A DNA stretch of 64,000 nucleotides from Riptortus pedestris (taxonomy: Eukaryota > Arthropoda > Insecta > Hemiptera > Alydidae): NCBI GenBank assembly GCA_019009955.1, contig CM032233.1:111495001-111559000 (forward strand), in the 5' to 3' direction. The translations under genes were made by a program, and so were the position numbers. The notes below the pieces were generated by a model that did not search any database, was not told where the DNA came from, and worked only from the letters and a program-made list of their open reading frames with translations. Below are positions 1-11,450 of the stretch, piece by piece. The stretch's first letter is position 1. Each line of letters starts with the position of its first letter.

Positions 1-60
1 TGCGTGTGTGTGTGCATGCGTATGGATTAATATAAATAAGAAGCTAGCACCTAATGCCAA
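1..60. repeat. short (TG)n tract at window edge
   Basis: The first bases alternate T and G for about fourteen positions before ordinary AT-rich sequence. It is a simple repeat and nothing else is visible here. Confidence 0.6.
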
Positions 61-88
61 ATTTTACTTTTTCAAATATCATGCTCTA

Positions 89-415
89 TTAACACTTTCA
101 CTGCCTCCAGATTTTCAATCGTGATTTAACCGTGTGCCACTTTGTTTTACCTAAATTTAACCGTGTGCCACTTTGTTTTACCTAAATTTGAAAGTTGAAG
201 TGTTCCTGAACAGATTTGTTAAAACCAATGGTTCTCTTTTAATCTCCGGTGTTTAACTGAGTGCCACTGTAAATTTCAAGCCCTTTCTTTGTGTGCCGGG
301 GTGGGGAGAAACAATGGCCTGGAGTTATACCTGCTCCGTAGCATCTACAGAGCCAGCACACAGAGTGAAACTCACGCTTCCGTATACGCTACGGAGGTGG
401 CAGTGAAAGTGTTAA
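89..415. mobile_element. TTAA-flanked MITE (piggyBac-like, non-autonomous)
   Basis: TTAA tetranucleotides stand at 89-92 and 412-415. Immediately inside, CACTTTCACTGCC on the left faces GGCAGTGAAAGTG on the right, giving terminal inverted repeats of about 13 bp. TTAA target duplication plus CA-starting inverted termini is the signature of piggyBac-type transposition. At about 320 bp the element has no room for a transposase, so it would be moved in trans. The interior contains repeated GTGCCAC words, including a 31-bp direct duplication. The family assignment is by structure only. Confidence 0.7.
124..185. repeat. 31-bp tandem duplication inside the MITE
   Basis: Two identical 31-bp copies, each starting ATTTAACCGTGTGCCAC, lie head to tail at 124-154 and 155-185. 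They look like a recent slippage or unequal-exchange duplication. Confidence 0.8.
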
Positions 416-430
416 ATAATGGGTCAAATA

Positions 431-968
431 ATATTGTTACGTTTATTACATAAATAATAAACATTGATTATTAGGGTTCTTTTGGATTGCAAAATTAAAT
501 ACACAAACTTTAGCGTTTTTATCACAGAATAATTTATTTGACGACACTACACACTTGGTAAATTATTTTCACTACTAACCACAATATGCACTGTTAACTT
601 CACTTTTTATTGCACAGCAAATAATTCACGGACACACATATCACTAATGTTCACTAAGCACTGCACTGAAACTAACAAGCACTGTTCACTAAAAGCTGCA
701 CTGAATGCACTGTTATTCACTAGTAAGAAAACTGAGAGTTGGCTGACTGCTGGCCAGGGGGGGGGGGCTTTATAGGTAAGGTGCCGGCACAAGAATGTCC
801 AGACTCTAATTTGCCCGCTGATTGGTGGGCGCTGGGCCCATCGTCTAGGCTGACCAGGATCCCAGCCTGGCACCAAAATTTTGCAGGGATGCCTTCATTT
901 TCTTTACAAATCTTAAATATGTGATTACATATTCGTAATTTTCAAGTAATTAGTTTTTGCAACAATAT
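431..968 (-). mobile_element. Solo LTR of an LTR retrotransposon
   Basis: The repeat runs from 435 to 964 (about 530 bp), with TGTT...AACA termini, and is flanked on both sides by ATAT (431-434 and 965-968), a 4-bp target duplication. On the minus strand it carries a TATAAAG box, a stretch rich in CAGTG words, then a poly(A)-signal-like AATAAA and a 3' end. The last ~80 bases, including TTTTGCAATCCAAAAGAAC, match the end of the second solo LTR at 29899-30503. A 4-bp duplication and TG/CA ends fit the Ty3/Gypsy or related groups. No internal region is present, so it probably arose by LTR-LTR recombination. Confidence 0.8.
768..774 (-). promoter_or_regulatory. TATA box of the solo LTR
   Basis: TATAAAG on the minus strand lies upstream of the CAGTG-rich R/U5-like part. 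The other LTR has a TATAAAAAG motif in the equivalent place (about 30052), which supports it as the retrotransposon promoter. Confidence 0.45.
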
Positions 969-1530
969 TTTTTGAAGAGGTAAGCATTATGTCCAGGTAG
1001 TACAAAAACATATAGAATCCAATTTCAATAGGATAAAACAAGTCTGTCAAAGTCAGAAGTATAAATAACAATAATTACGGAATTCTGTGTGCTGTCAGCA
1101 TGGTTCATACATTAGGGTATCTTCACAAATTTTAAGTAAAAGAATAAAATATTAGTTATAAACAATTGATAATAATAAAAACAAAACAACACCAATGGAA
1201 CCCACTTATAAACCGAAACATAATATTGAATTTCATGTTGATTAGTTAAATCTATGCTAATTTATTATTTTAATGACAGATTACAAGTGTAACATTATAC
1301 TTTCAAAAGATACCAGAGCACATGTTATACATACAAAAATAGAGCTATTGATAAGAAAACAAATTTGAAATATTTATCTGATTGGTTATATTATTCAATT
1401 AATCAGTAGTATAGACATTGACTACTTATTGAACAGTAATAGCATTGCCATGTTCAGTCTTGAGTTTTTTGACAAATTTTCAGCAAGATAGATCTTCTAA
1501 TGGCAAACAGATATGTAATTGGGGGAAGCA
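969..1530. other. AT-rich spacer, nothing recognised
   Basis: I see no reading frame, repeat terminus or RNA gene here. The sequence is ordinary AT-rich intergenic or intronic DNA between the solo LTR and the mariner copy. Confidence 0.5.
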
Positions 1531-2790
<1,260 letters not shown>

Positions 2791-3280
2791 ATTTCAACCC
2801 TTAACTTTAATCACATATCTTCTCGCGTTTGTCAATTCCAATGAACAACTAGACAGAGGCATATAAGAATGCTATAAATGAAGAATGAATTATAGTCATA
2901 TTCATAAATGCATTTAGTCATAAATTATAAAGTATTAAGCATTTTAATAATTAAAAATAATGAAGCAAACTTAAATTAATCAATAATCAAGATAGAGATT
3001 TTAATGTATGAAATTTATTGGTTAGTTTTAAAGTTTCTATTTGAATTTTTTTTATCCAGAATTTTTTCCAAATAAATCGCATTTAGAAGCCTACGTGTCA
3101 TTTTTATTATAATTTCTTTAATATTCATTCTTTCTGTACCTCAGATGTGTCACAGTATGTAAAGTTATACTTAGTGGTACTACTCTTTACTTCTTTTATG
3201 AATGAGATTTGTTTTGTCTATATTAGTGAGTTTCCAATGAACTGTTTTGTTATTTATTAATTATATCTTTATTTTTCTTA
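2791..3280. other. AT-rich, probable intron upstream of the large exon
   Basis: No coding signal is seen. The stretch ends in a strong pyrimidine-rich tract and a TTACAG acceptor at 3278-3283, so I infer that it is the end of an intron whose upstream exon lies further left or outside the window. Confidence 0.45.
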
Positions 3281-3283
3281 CAG
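3278..3283 (+). promoter_or_regulatory. Predicted splice acceptor of the large exon
   Basis: TTACAG follows a T-rich run (ATCTTTATTTTTCTTACAG). The reading frame that starts at 3285 is open from here for about 94 codons, until the TAA ending at about 3569, which supports this as the exon border. The one base before 3285 would complete a split codon. Confidence 0.55.
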
Positions 3284-6200
3284 GGCATCCCCCAATATTG
3301 CAATAATTCTTCAGTATCATGAACAGCAGAAACTGAAGTTTGAAAAACCTACTTGCAACATTTTCAAAACAGTTTTTACTTTCAATTTTTATTTACACAT
3401 AAACCACAGAGATTCTTGCTATTTAATTAATAAATTAAAACCCGAAAAGGTGATTCCTATCAACCTTGTATCTTCAATAGATAAATCCAAAGTTCAATTT
3501 ACACACTTTTTGGACTTCCTCAGAAAAAACAATGCTTTACAGAAAAATCTGACAAGACTGTCAATGTAACTTCTGATAAAAACCAATACACTACTCCTGG
3601 AACGTGCATAAATGAAATATCACATTGTGATAATAAATCAAATAGTTTTATTAAAACCCCAGTGAATTCAAAGAATCAGATAAATGTGTCTAGTAGTTTA
3701 TTTACACAAATTTTGAAGAATATAGAACCTTCAAATAATAAAACAGCGGTAAGTGGGAAAGCTCGTATCCAAACTACTTGTTCTGATTTATCAGATAATT
3801 TAGAAAAGACGGTAAAAACTATTCTCATTAATGAGCTTAAAGCTGACAATAAGTGTTCTGATATTCAGAAGATGAAACATATTTTGAAGCCCAAACTTCC
3901 GGCACCATGTTATCTCCCCAAAATAATAAACCACACAGAAAAACTTGAGGATATAGAAGCTTTGGAAAAGGATAAAACCCCTTCTAATAAGGAAATCAAT
4001 CAGGAAATGTTGAAATCTGTGATTCCGAGTGGCCTACTAAAAAAGTCAAATCTCGCTGTAACAGCAGAGGTAGTTAAACATTCCCTTAACTTATGTCATA
4101 TTCAGGAAGAGAAACAAAATTTGATTCCTAAGGCACTTTCAACATGTTCCCTTTCTAAAACAGTGAGTAATGCACCAATTATTGAGAACACTAAAAGCCT
4201 TCATAATGCTAGAGCTCGTTCATATGAGCAAATTTACAGAGAAAAAGTGATGTCTGAAGTTCCAAATCAGTTGCAAGAAGAAAAGTTAAAACTCATTGCA
4301 TGTGAGGAGATTAAACCTAGTATTAGTTTATCTAATGATCAGGTAGAGAAACATAATTTGGCTCCTAAGACACTTCCAGAAGTTAGTACAGAAACATTAG
4401 AAAAAAATCGACCTCTTTCTCATGTGAAAATTGACTCCGAAATAGGGAAGTCTGAAATTACTAATCAACTTAGTAATGTAACTCCATTAACTGAAAATAG
4501 TAATACTCATTCCGGTGACAGTGTGAGATATTTACCCAAGGAAGAAACATTCACAGTGGCCCCAGAAAAATGCACTTCAAACAATAAAAATATTTCTAAT
4601 GGTTCTTTGACCAATTCAATAAACTCATTACATGGTTTCAGTAAAGGGCTGAGAAGAGGTTTAACTGATACAGATAAGAATAGTACAACAACTCTCAGTG
4701 ATAAATCAAGTAATAAGTGTAAAACTCCATTTTCAAAGACATACCATCTGAGGTCTCAGGGGAAAATATCGCCAACTGGAAGTAATAATATCTACAGCTC
4801 TGTATGCAAAAAGTATAAAGTAAAGCCTTGCTCCATTATTCTGAATAGAAGTCATCATTTGAAGGAATACTATTATTCTCAAAATCATGGTGTATACCTT
4901 GCAAAATTTCAAGGGTTTAGTAAAGATGATATTGAACCTCAAAGGTCCAGAGTGACAAATTATTTAAAACTATATCAAAAGAAATGCGATGTGGATACTA
5001 AAATTGAAAATTCCTCAGGCTCTTTTCATCACATAAGCCATAGCAACATACCAAATACCTCATTAAAAGACATAGACATATTAGGAGTGCAGTCAAATGT
5101 AGCTCAAAATAATAATTCTTCATCAAATCTTCTTACAAAGAAAACAAATAATATAATTAATGGAATTGCTCCTACCATAAATATCAGCCACAGCATAATT
5201 AACGGAGAAGTAGTTAAGTCTGAATTTCCAAATCAGTTACAAGAAAGGTTAAAACTCAATCCATGCAAGGAGATTAAATCTAGTATTAGTTTATCTGATG
5301 ATCAGGAAGAGAAACATAATTTGGTTCCTAAGGCACTTCCAGAAGTAAGTACAGAAACATTAGAAAATAATCAACCTCTTTCCCGAGTGAAAATTGACTC
5401 TGAAATAGGGAAGTCTGAAATTTGTAATCAACTTAGTAATGTAACTCCATTAACTGAAAATAGTAATACTCATTCCGGTGACAGTGTGAGATATTTACCC
5501 AAGGAAGAAACATTCACAGTGGCCCCAGAAAAATGCACTTCAAACAATAAAAATATTTCTAATGGTTCTTTGACCAATTCAATAAACTCATTACATGGTT
5601 TCAGTAAAGGGCTGAGAAGAGGCTTAACTGTTACAGATAAGAATAGTACAACAACTATCAGTGATAAACCACGTAATAAGTGTAAAACTCAATTTTCAAA
5701 GACATATCATCTGAGGTCTCAGGGGAAAATATCGCCAACTGGAAGTAATAATATCTACAGCTCTGTATGCAAAAAGTATAAAGTAAAGCCTTGCTCCATT
5801 ATTCTGAATAGAAGTCATCATTTGAAGGAATACTATTATTCTCAAAATCATGGTGTATACCTTGCAAAATTTCAAGGGTTTAGTAAAGATGATATTGAAC
5901 CTCAAAGGTCCAGAGTGACAAATTATTTAAAACTATATCAAAAGAAATGCGATGTGGATACTAAAATTGAAAATTCCTCAGGCTCTTTTCATCACATAAG
6001 CCATAGCAACATACCAAAACCCTCATTAAAAGACATAGACATATTAGGAGTGCAGTCAAATGTAGCTCAAAATAATAATTCTTCATCAAATCTTCTTACA
6101 AAGAAAACAAATAATATAATTAATGGAATTGCTCCTACCATAAATATCAGCCACAGCATAATTAACGGAGAAGTAGTTAAGTCTGAAGTTCCAAATCAGT

Positions 6201-6928
6201 TAAAAGAAAAGCTAAAACTAATTGAATGCAAGAAGATTAAACCTAGTATTAGTTTATCTGATGATCAGGACGAGAATCATAATTTGGTTCCTAAGGCACT
6301 TTCAGAAGTGAATAGAAAAACAGTAGAAAAAAATCGACCTCTTTCTCATGAGAAAATTGACTCCAAAATAGGGAAGTCTGAAATTTGTAATCAACTTAGT
6401 AATGTAACTCCATTAACTGAAAATAGTAATACTCATTCCGGTGACAGTGTGAGATATTTACCCAAGGAAGAAACTTTCACAGTGGCCCCAGAAAAATGCA
6501 CTTCAAACAATAAAAATATTTCTAATGGTTCTTTGACCAATTCAATAAACTCATTACATGGTTTCAGTAAAGGGCTGAGAAGAGGCTTAACTGTTACAGA
6601 TAAGAATAGTACAACAACTCTCAGTGATAAACCACGTAATAAGTGTAAAACTCAATTTTCAAAGACATATCATCTGAGGTCTCAGGGGAAAATATCGCCA
6701 ACTGGAAGTAATAATATCTACAGCTCTGTATGCAAAAAGTATAAAGTAAAGCCATGTTCCATTATTCTGAATAGAAGTCATCATTTGAAGGAATACTATT
6801 ATTCTCAAAATCATGGTGTATACCTTTCAAAATTTCAAGGGTTTAGTAAAGATGATATTGAACCTCAAAGGTCCAGAGTGACAAATTATTTAAAAATATA
6901 TCGAAAACTGTTCAATATTTCAAGCTAA
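3284..6928 (+). CDS. Large terminal exon of an unrecognised protein with 321-residue tandem repeats
   Basis: I do not recognise this protein. Reading from 3285 gives ASPNIAIILQYHEQQKLKF and remains open to a TAA near 3569. A second frame, one base back, is open from 3485 to the TAA at 6926-6928 (about 1147 codons). The two overlap around an A6C run at 3524-3530. Adding one A, or a -1 slip, joins them into one ~1215-codon frame. The product is rich in Lys, Asn, Ser and Thr, with no membrane segment and no known catalytic motif, so it is probably disordered and soluble. Three copies of a ~79-residue degenerate repeat (IQ/DQ-x-x-K-x-x-L-x-PK) come first. Then come two full units of 322 and 321 residues and a third ending early at the stop. 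Each unit ends in a distinctive block (YHLRSQGK, SSVCKKYKVKPCSIILNRSH, GFSKDDIEPQRSRVTNYLK). Upstream exons are not seen. No ATG is needed because this is an internal/terminal exon. That it is a real gene is likely, given over 3.4 kb of open frame in AT-rich DNA. Confidence 0.75.
3524..3530 (+). promoter_or_regulatory. A-AAA-AAC heptamer at the frame junction
   Basis: In the upstream frame the codons here read AGA AAA AAC, so the heptamer A AAA AAC is in exactly the phase used by -1 programmed frameshift sites. A slip moves translation into the 1147-codon downstream frame. I infer frameshifting only as one option. A missing A in a homopolymer, or an unannotated small intron, would explain the same data. 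No downstream pseudoknot was established by eye. Confidence 0.35.
3863..4490 (+). repeat. Degenerate 79-residue protein repeat (three copies)
   Basis: The motifs IQKMKHILKPKL, IQEEKQNLIPKAL and DQVEKHNLAPKTL begin at 3863, 4100 and 4337, spaced by exactly 237 nt (79 codons) twice. The sequence between is only weakly similar, so this is an old repeat. The third copy is the one that was later carried along in the 963-nt duplications. Confidence 0.7.
4253..6925 (+). repeat. 963-nt coding tandem repeat, 2.8 units
   Basis: Units lie at 4253-5218 (966 nt), 5219-6181 (963 nt) and 6182-6925 (partial). Anchors such as GACATA(T/C)CATCTGAGGTC recur at 4738, 5701 and 6664, exactly 963 nt apart. The last ~250 codons of the units are nearly identical at DNA level. 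The first ~70 codons differ much more, mostly at amino-acid-changing sites. The third unit stops after VTNYLKIY with its own short tail. Confidence 0.93.
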
Positions 6929-7613
6929 TTAGAGAGAGGGAGAGGAAAATACACAGAGGAGCTAAAAGAGAAAAATGAGAGTCGTTAGAGGGGAAATGAA
7001 GATAGGGTGGGGATGGCTGAGGGTGTGTCAGAGGCCACGCATGCACCTAGCCTAGGTCGTTTGAATTTGGATACCTATAGTTGTCATAAAGACATGATCA
7101 AATCGCAACATAGTTACAAGTCTATTGACTGCATACTTTTGCCAAGTCCCTTATAGACATTTTTGTGGGGAAATTAAGATGGATCAGACTTTTGCCATTA
7201 TCATTTGATAATTCATGCAGGTTATGGCTTCCAATAGTAGTTAAAGGCCTGTTTTAGTATTAAACCAATTCTGTTGCAAATTTAATTGCCTATAAATGTT
7301 GTTATATACATATCTTCTTTAACATTCATACAGAAAAGAATTCCAATCTTGACGCCAATCCTCTTAGAATGGTCTAAAACAGGAAACACTTTTGTATCCA
7401 CCGAATTTAAGAAGAAAATCCGACAAACCTTGGATATTCTTGTTTGTTCATAACCACTGGCAGTGATTAATGATGTTCTCCAATAATTATGCCATGGCAA
7501 TATATCTATTGTGGTTTATTTTAGAAATAATATTATGTTGTATATATTTTGTTAAGACTTTATTGTAATTATATATCTGTTTATAAAAATAGATAGTATT
7601 GTATTATGTGTAT

Positions 7614-7619
7614 AATAAA
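7614..7619 (+). terminator. Candidate poly(A) signal of the large-exon gene
   Basis: AATAAA about 690 nt downstream of the stop codon, in an AT-rich stretch with no earlier obvious signal. It would give a 3' UTR of roughly 0.7 kb. The hexamer is common in this composition, so the call is tentative. Confidence 0.3.
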
Positions 7620-8114
7620 AGGTTATGTTCAATTATATTATTTTTTTTATTCAATTCACAGTGACCATAAGGGAGTTTGTATCGTATTGTGTTTATCTAA
7701 TTTAATATTCTACTTAATAATCCATTATTTAATTAAATGGAGAGATATAAAAGACCCAACTAAATAATTGATGGTCTATGTGATTAAATATATAACAGGA
7801 AAATAAAAATTCATTAACTGTATACTTGTTCTAGTACATTCATTTTCAGTGGCTTCAATTCCGTATAATCAGCATGAGCTGGTGTAAGTTCCATTTTCAA
7901 AACTTAAAACTTGAAATTATGCAAGCTGGAAGTTCCGATTGAAAAATTTGTTTTGCTAAAAAAAAGATTGAAGTTGGAAGTTAATGGTAGAAAGATAAAA
8001 TCCATCAAAATTAGATTTTAATAAATTTATCAAGATGATGAGGAATGTGGATGTAACTGGCACCAAAGCTGAAGACGATGAGAATGTTCGTAGTCTATTC
8101 ACAAATCAGCCAGG

Positions 8115-8240
8115 AAGATGGAGCAGGAGTGGGGGTCGTAAGGGAGGCGTAAAATAAAAATAGCCATATTTCGTTTCCTATTCGGCAAATATGCACAGGA
8201 TAAAATTGTTTATTTTGTTATTTAGAGTAACTTTTATTTA
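8115..8240 (+). mobile_element. Family A (Helitron-like) internal fragment
   Basis: GCAGGAGTGGGGGTCGTAAG, then TTTCGTTTCCTATTCGG and TTATTTAGAGTAACTTTTAT, match the internal units of the family A elements found at 24.9-37.7 kb. Neither end of an element is present. Confidence 0.7.
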
Positions 8241-8332
8241 TTTGTTTATTTTGTTTTATACATAATATTATTAAATTTAATGTTCTAATCGCTTGAAATA
8301 TAATGCGGGACAAAGTCTGTCAGGTGCGCTAG

Positions 8333-8334
<2 letters not shown>

Positions 8335-8391
<57 letters not shown>
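8335..8391. repeat. (TA)n microsatellite
   Basis: About 28 uninterrupted TA repeats. TA tracts of this kind flank or lie inside many of the family A and B elements in the window. Confidence 0.95.
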
Positions 8392-8392
<1 letters not shown>

Positions 8393-8484
8393 TAAATAAG
8401 AAAAGTAGGTTGGTGTGGTAGGAATATAAAATATTAAGTAATGCCATTGCAGCAAACAATGCAAATTATAATTATAAGGAACCA

Positions 8485-8642
8485 GTGTTCGATTCCCATC
8501 AAAGGAAGAAACTTTTTTTTTCACTAAATAATAATGCAAATTATATCATAAACATTATAGGAGCAAACACCCATCAAAGGAAGACACTTTTATTTTTTCT
8601 ATAAATAATAATTCAAATTATTTCATAAACATCATAGGAGCA
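8485..8642. repeat. ~76-bp tandem duplication
   Basis: CCATCAAAGGAAG begins at 8496 and again at 8571, and ATAGGAGCAA recurs at 8557 and 8634, so two diverged copies of about 75-77 bp lie in tandem. Confidence 0.7.
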
Positions 8643-9369
8643 ATAAGGAATTGATATTTAGTTTTAGTCATTGGACATTTAGGTCTCCTTCAAATGTGTT
8701 GAAATTAACTTATAACATTATTACGAATATTTTTATATCGAATGCCTTGTAATTTTTTAATCAAGCGTGATACAACCACATTTGGAAATTTACTTAATAT
8801 ATTTACTAAATAAGAAAAGTTGGTTCAATCAGTAATATCAATTTCTGCTCCTTCTCTTATGCATTGTGTAAATAAATGTTATTAAATATACTTTAACAAA
8901 TCTTATTGCTTCTTTGTGAAATTTAAAAAAAAAAAAAATCTTGCCTATATTTCCGTTTTCTTATTTCCATCATTTTTTTATTATGTGGATATTTTCTTTA
9001 ATTTTTGGTTTAATTATGTTCCATTCTTTATCTAAAATTTTTGAATTGTTTTAATTTTATCAATGTAAAAATTATAGATAAGAACAAAATATAATTAAGC
9101 AGAAAATTAAAGTATGTAGCCACATAATAAAAAATAAGAAGACAGAAACAAGATGCAAAGCAGTTGTTTATGTACACTTAATACGGTTACAATTTAGAGG
9201 GAGGGGAATAGCATCATTTTTTACATTTCAAAGGATATAAGAGAGTTTCAACTAACAGATTGTCTGTACTTCGTCTGGAAATGGAGTAAGTGAGGATCTA
9301 AATAATTTATGTTACATTAGCTGATTTCTATAGTCAGCAATTTATAACAGTATCAATCATTTTTAGTTA

Positions 9370-9490
9370 GTCTTGACGTAAGGTCTCCAGCAGAAGATAG
9401 TATAGGTGTGTGCGTGTTAGTTCATAATGTAAATTCCTGAAGAGACTTCACGTGAAGGAAACATGTAGAGATAAACATTCTTCCTATTCT
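9370..9490 (+). mobile_element. Penelope-like terminal fragment
   Basis: CCTGAAGAGACTTCACGTG followed by AAGGAAACATGTAGAGATAA is a short motif shared with 17330-17425 and 19105-19230. Motifs of the form TGAAGA-stem-GAAAC are typical of Penelope-like element ends. No protein is encoded here. Confidence 0.5.
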
Positions 9491-10089
9491 GGAGCCAATA
9501 TTTTTATATGTTCTTCATAGTTTCATGACAAGTGTCACCAATAAAAAACATTTTTTCTGCATAAACTTTATTCATACAGCCCTACATGTTTCGTGGCTTA
9601 CATACCACCTCCTCAGGGGCCGGCCATCCCTTTTCAAAAAATAATAACATTAATTTTAAAAAAATAACATTAATTTTTAATAAAATAATAACATTAATGT
9701 AACAAAACCCATTGATAATTCTTTGCTAGATGCTGCATTAATAAGTGCCTACTTAAACATTATATTTATTAAATCTAATTACAGATTGCTACTTACAATT
9801 CTGAAGTGCTCATTACCTCTTATGTTCGATGCGGCTGTCCCCCCCCCCCTTCCTCACTGGGGTGGTCGTTGATACTGATATTCATGAAGTAGGTGAACTC
9901 AGCTGACTAAAGATCGATTTATATGTCAACCTTGAACTCGATTATTTTGCATCATAATTTAAAATCGAATAAGATAAAATGTTATAGAATATATGATTGA
10001 GGTATTTAATTTCTGTTTTTTGTTTACTACTTTTTTTTCTATGAATATTCTCTTTTTTTTTGTTTACTATTATTTCTTTCTTTATCAAT

Positions 10090-10255
10090 TATTTGAACTT
10101 TTTCAAAACTGAAGATGTGCTTCTTGGAGATGGAATGATCGGTCAAGGCAGCTTTATTTTCATTAATATCAATACTTTTTACACGTTGCTATAACCATTT
10201 ATTCAGCAGTTGTGAGGAACCAATATAAGTTCCATTGCAGGTGTTACAGCTTATT
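10090..10255 (-). pseudogene. Penelope-like GIY-YIG endonuclease fragment, left arm
   Basis: On the minus strand the frame reads ISCNTCNGTYIGSSQLLNKW, a stop, then VKSIDINENKAALTDHSISK. The Y-I-G motif after a Cys-rich CNTC is characteristic of the endonuclease domain fused to Penelope reverse transcriptase, which nicks DNA for target priming. At least one stop and the lack of the rest of the protein make it a relic. Confidence 0.72.
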
Positions 10256-10449
10256 TTTATATATTATATTTAGATTTTGATTCTATTACTTTATCTTTAA
10301 TTCTAGTAAAATGCTTTTGGATTTTATTGTTATATTTCCAGGCTATATTACATACCCCATTACAAATTAGTTTCAGTTTTCTATATAGTAGTGGGTGATA
10401 GTTGAATGAATAGAATGGTTGTAATTTTATTTTATCCAAAAGCAACACG

Positions 10450-10606
10450 TAAAAAGTATTGACAATAATGAAAATAAAACAGCCTTGACAGATCATGCCA
10501 TCTCTAAGAAACACACTTTCAGTTTTGGAAAAGTTCAAATAATTGATAAAGAAAGAAATAATACTAAACGAAAAATAAAAGAGAATATTTGCATAATAAA
10601 AAATAG
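10450..10606 (+). pseudogene. Penelope-like GIY-YIG endonuclease fragment, right arm
   Basis: The plus strand reads SIDNNENKTALTDHAISKKH and then KVQIIDKERNNTKRKIKENI. These match the end of the Penelope GIY-YIG domain, where the EH/DH-A-I...H and the LDKE...RKIKE blocks are conserved. It is the counterpart of the left-arm fragment and lacks the YIG part. The remaining ~30 codons to the stop at about 10688 are Lys-rich and not recognisable. Confidence 0.72.
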
Positions 10607-11214
10607 AAAAAAAAAAAAACAGAAATTAAATACCTCAATCATATATTCTATAACATTTTATATTAAAATAACTGATTTTAAATTTTGACATGAAATAATC
10701 GTGTTCAAGGTTGATGTAATCTACTTCGGGAACCTCAGTATCAATGACATCCCCAGTGAGGACAGTTGCAACGAACGTAAGAGGGAAACAAGCACTTCAG
10801 AAATGCAAGTAGCAGTCTGGAAATAGATTTAATAAATATATCATGTAATGTAAGCACTTATTAATACTGTATCTAGTAGAATTATCAAGGGCTTTTTTAA
10901 AATTAATGTTAATAATTTTTTTAAATTAATGCTATTATTTTTTGAAAAGGGATAGCTCTGAAGAGGTGGTATGTAAACTATGAAACAAGTAGGACAGTAT
11001 ATGTAAAGTTTGAGTGAGAGAATGTTTTATATTGGGGACCCTTGCCATAAACCTATGAAGAAAATATAAAGAAATAAATAGGAAAAAGAAGAGGATTAAG
11101 TGTTTTATGAATTGATCTTCTGCCAATCTTTTCATAATTAATTATAACTGTATCCAGGGTAAGGTACTTTAATTTGAAAATAAAACAGCAACATTAGAAC
11201 AACATGAACAATAT

Positions 11215-11220
11215 TTTATT
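11215..11220 (-). terminator. Poly(A) signal of TOM6-like gene A
   Basis: AATAAA on the minus strand, about 230 nt downstream of the stop. The same signal in the same local context (ATTTTATTTCAATTTAA on the plus strand) is kept in copy B at 19302-19307. Confidence 0.55.
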
Positions 11221-11450
11221 TCAATTTAAAAATACAAAAGAAAAATTGATACTCAATTAAACTCACATAATATAATCGACTAAATGAACATAAGACAAGT
11301 ATTAGAAACAAAAATGTTGGCATGATTGATATGAATGAATCACCATTATTCTTATAGATGCTTTATAAATTTATATAGTACAGCTATACCAATTATTTAA
11401 AAAAAAGTCTAACATAACACTTTAGAAAATAATTAAAATGATGGTCCAAA

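Larger units (their letters stand above)
9540..11010. mobile_element. Inverted pair of Penelope-like element fragments
   Basis: The left arm (about 9590-10150) is repeated in reverse complement as the right arm (about 10470-11005). For example ACCACCTCCTCAGG at 9604 pairs with TCTGAAGAGGTGGT near 10947, and the AAATACCTCAATCATATATT region at 10628 mirrors 9985-10015. Both arms carry the C-terminal part of a GIY-YIG endonuclease reading away from the opposite arm, and the left arm continues inward into the YIG motif. Inverted partial copies are a known outcome of Penelope-like integration. No reverse transcriptase remains. Confidence 0.75.

Noticed and set aside
607..924. Frames on both strands near 0.6-0.9 kb
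   Set aside because: They lie within the solo LTR, which has promoter and poly(A) features but no coding role.
4733..5905. Two near-identical 69-codon minus-strand frames
   Set aside because: Antisense shadows of the tandem coding units; their repetition only reflects the 963-nt duplication.
8285..8539. Tyr-Ile repeat protein
   Set aside because: Translation of a TA microsatellite.
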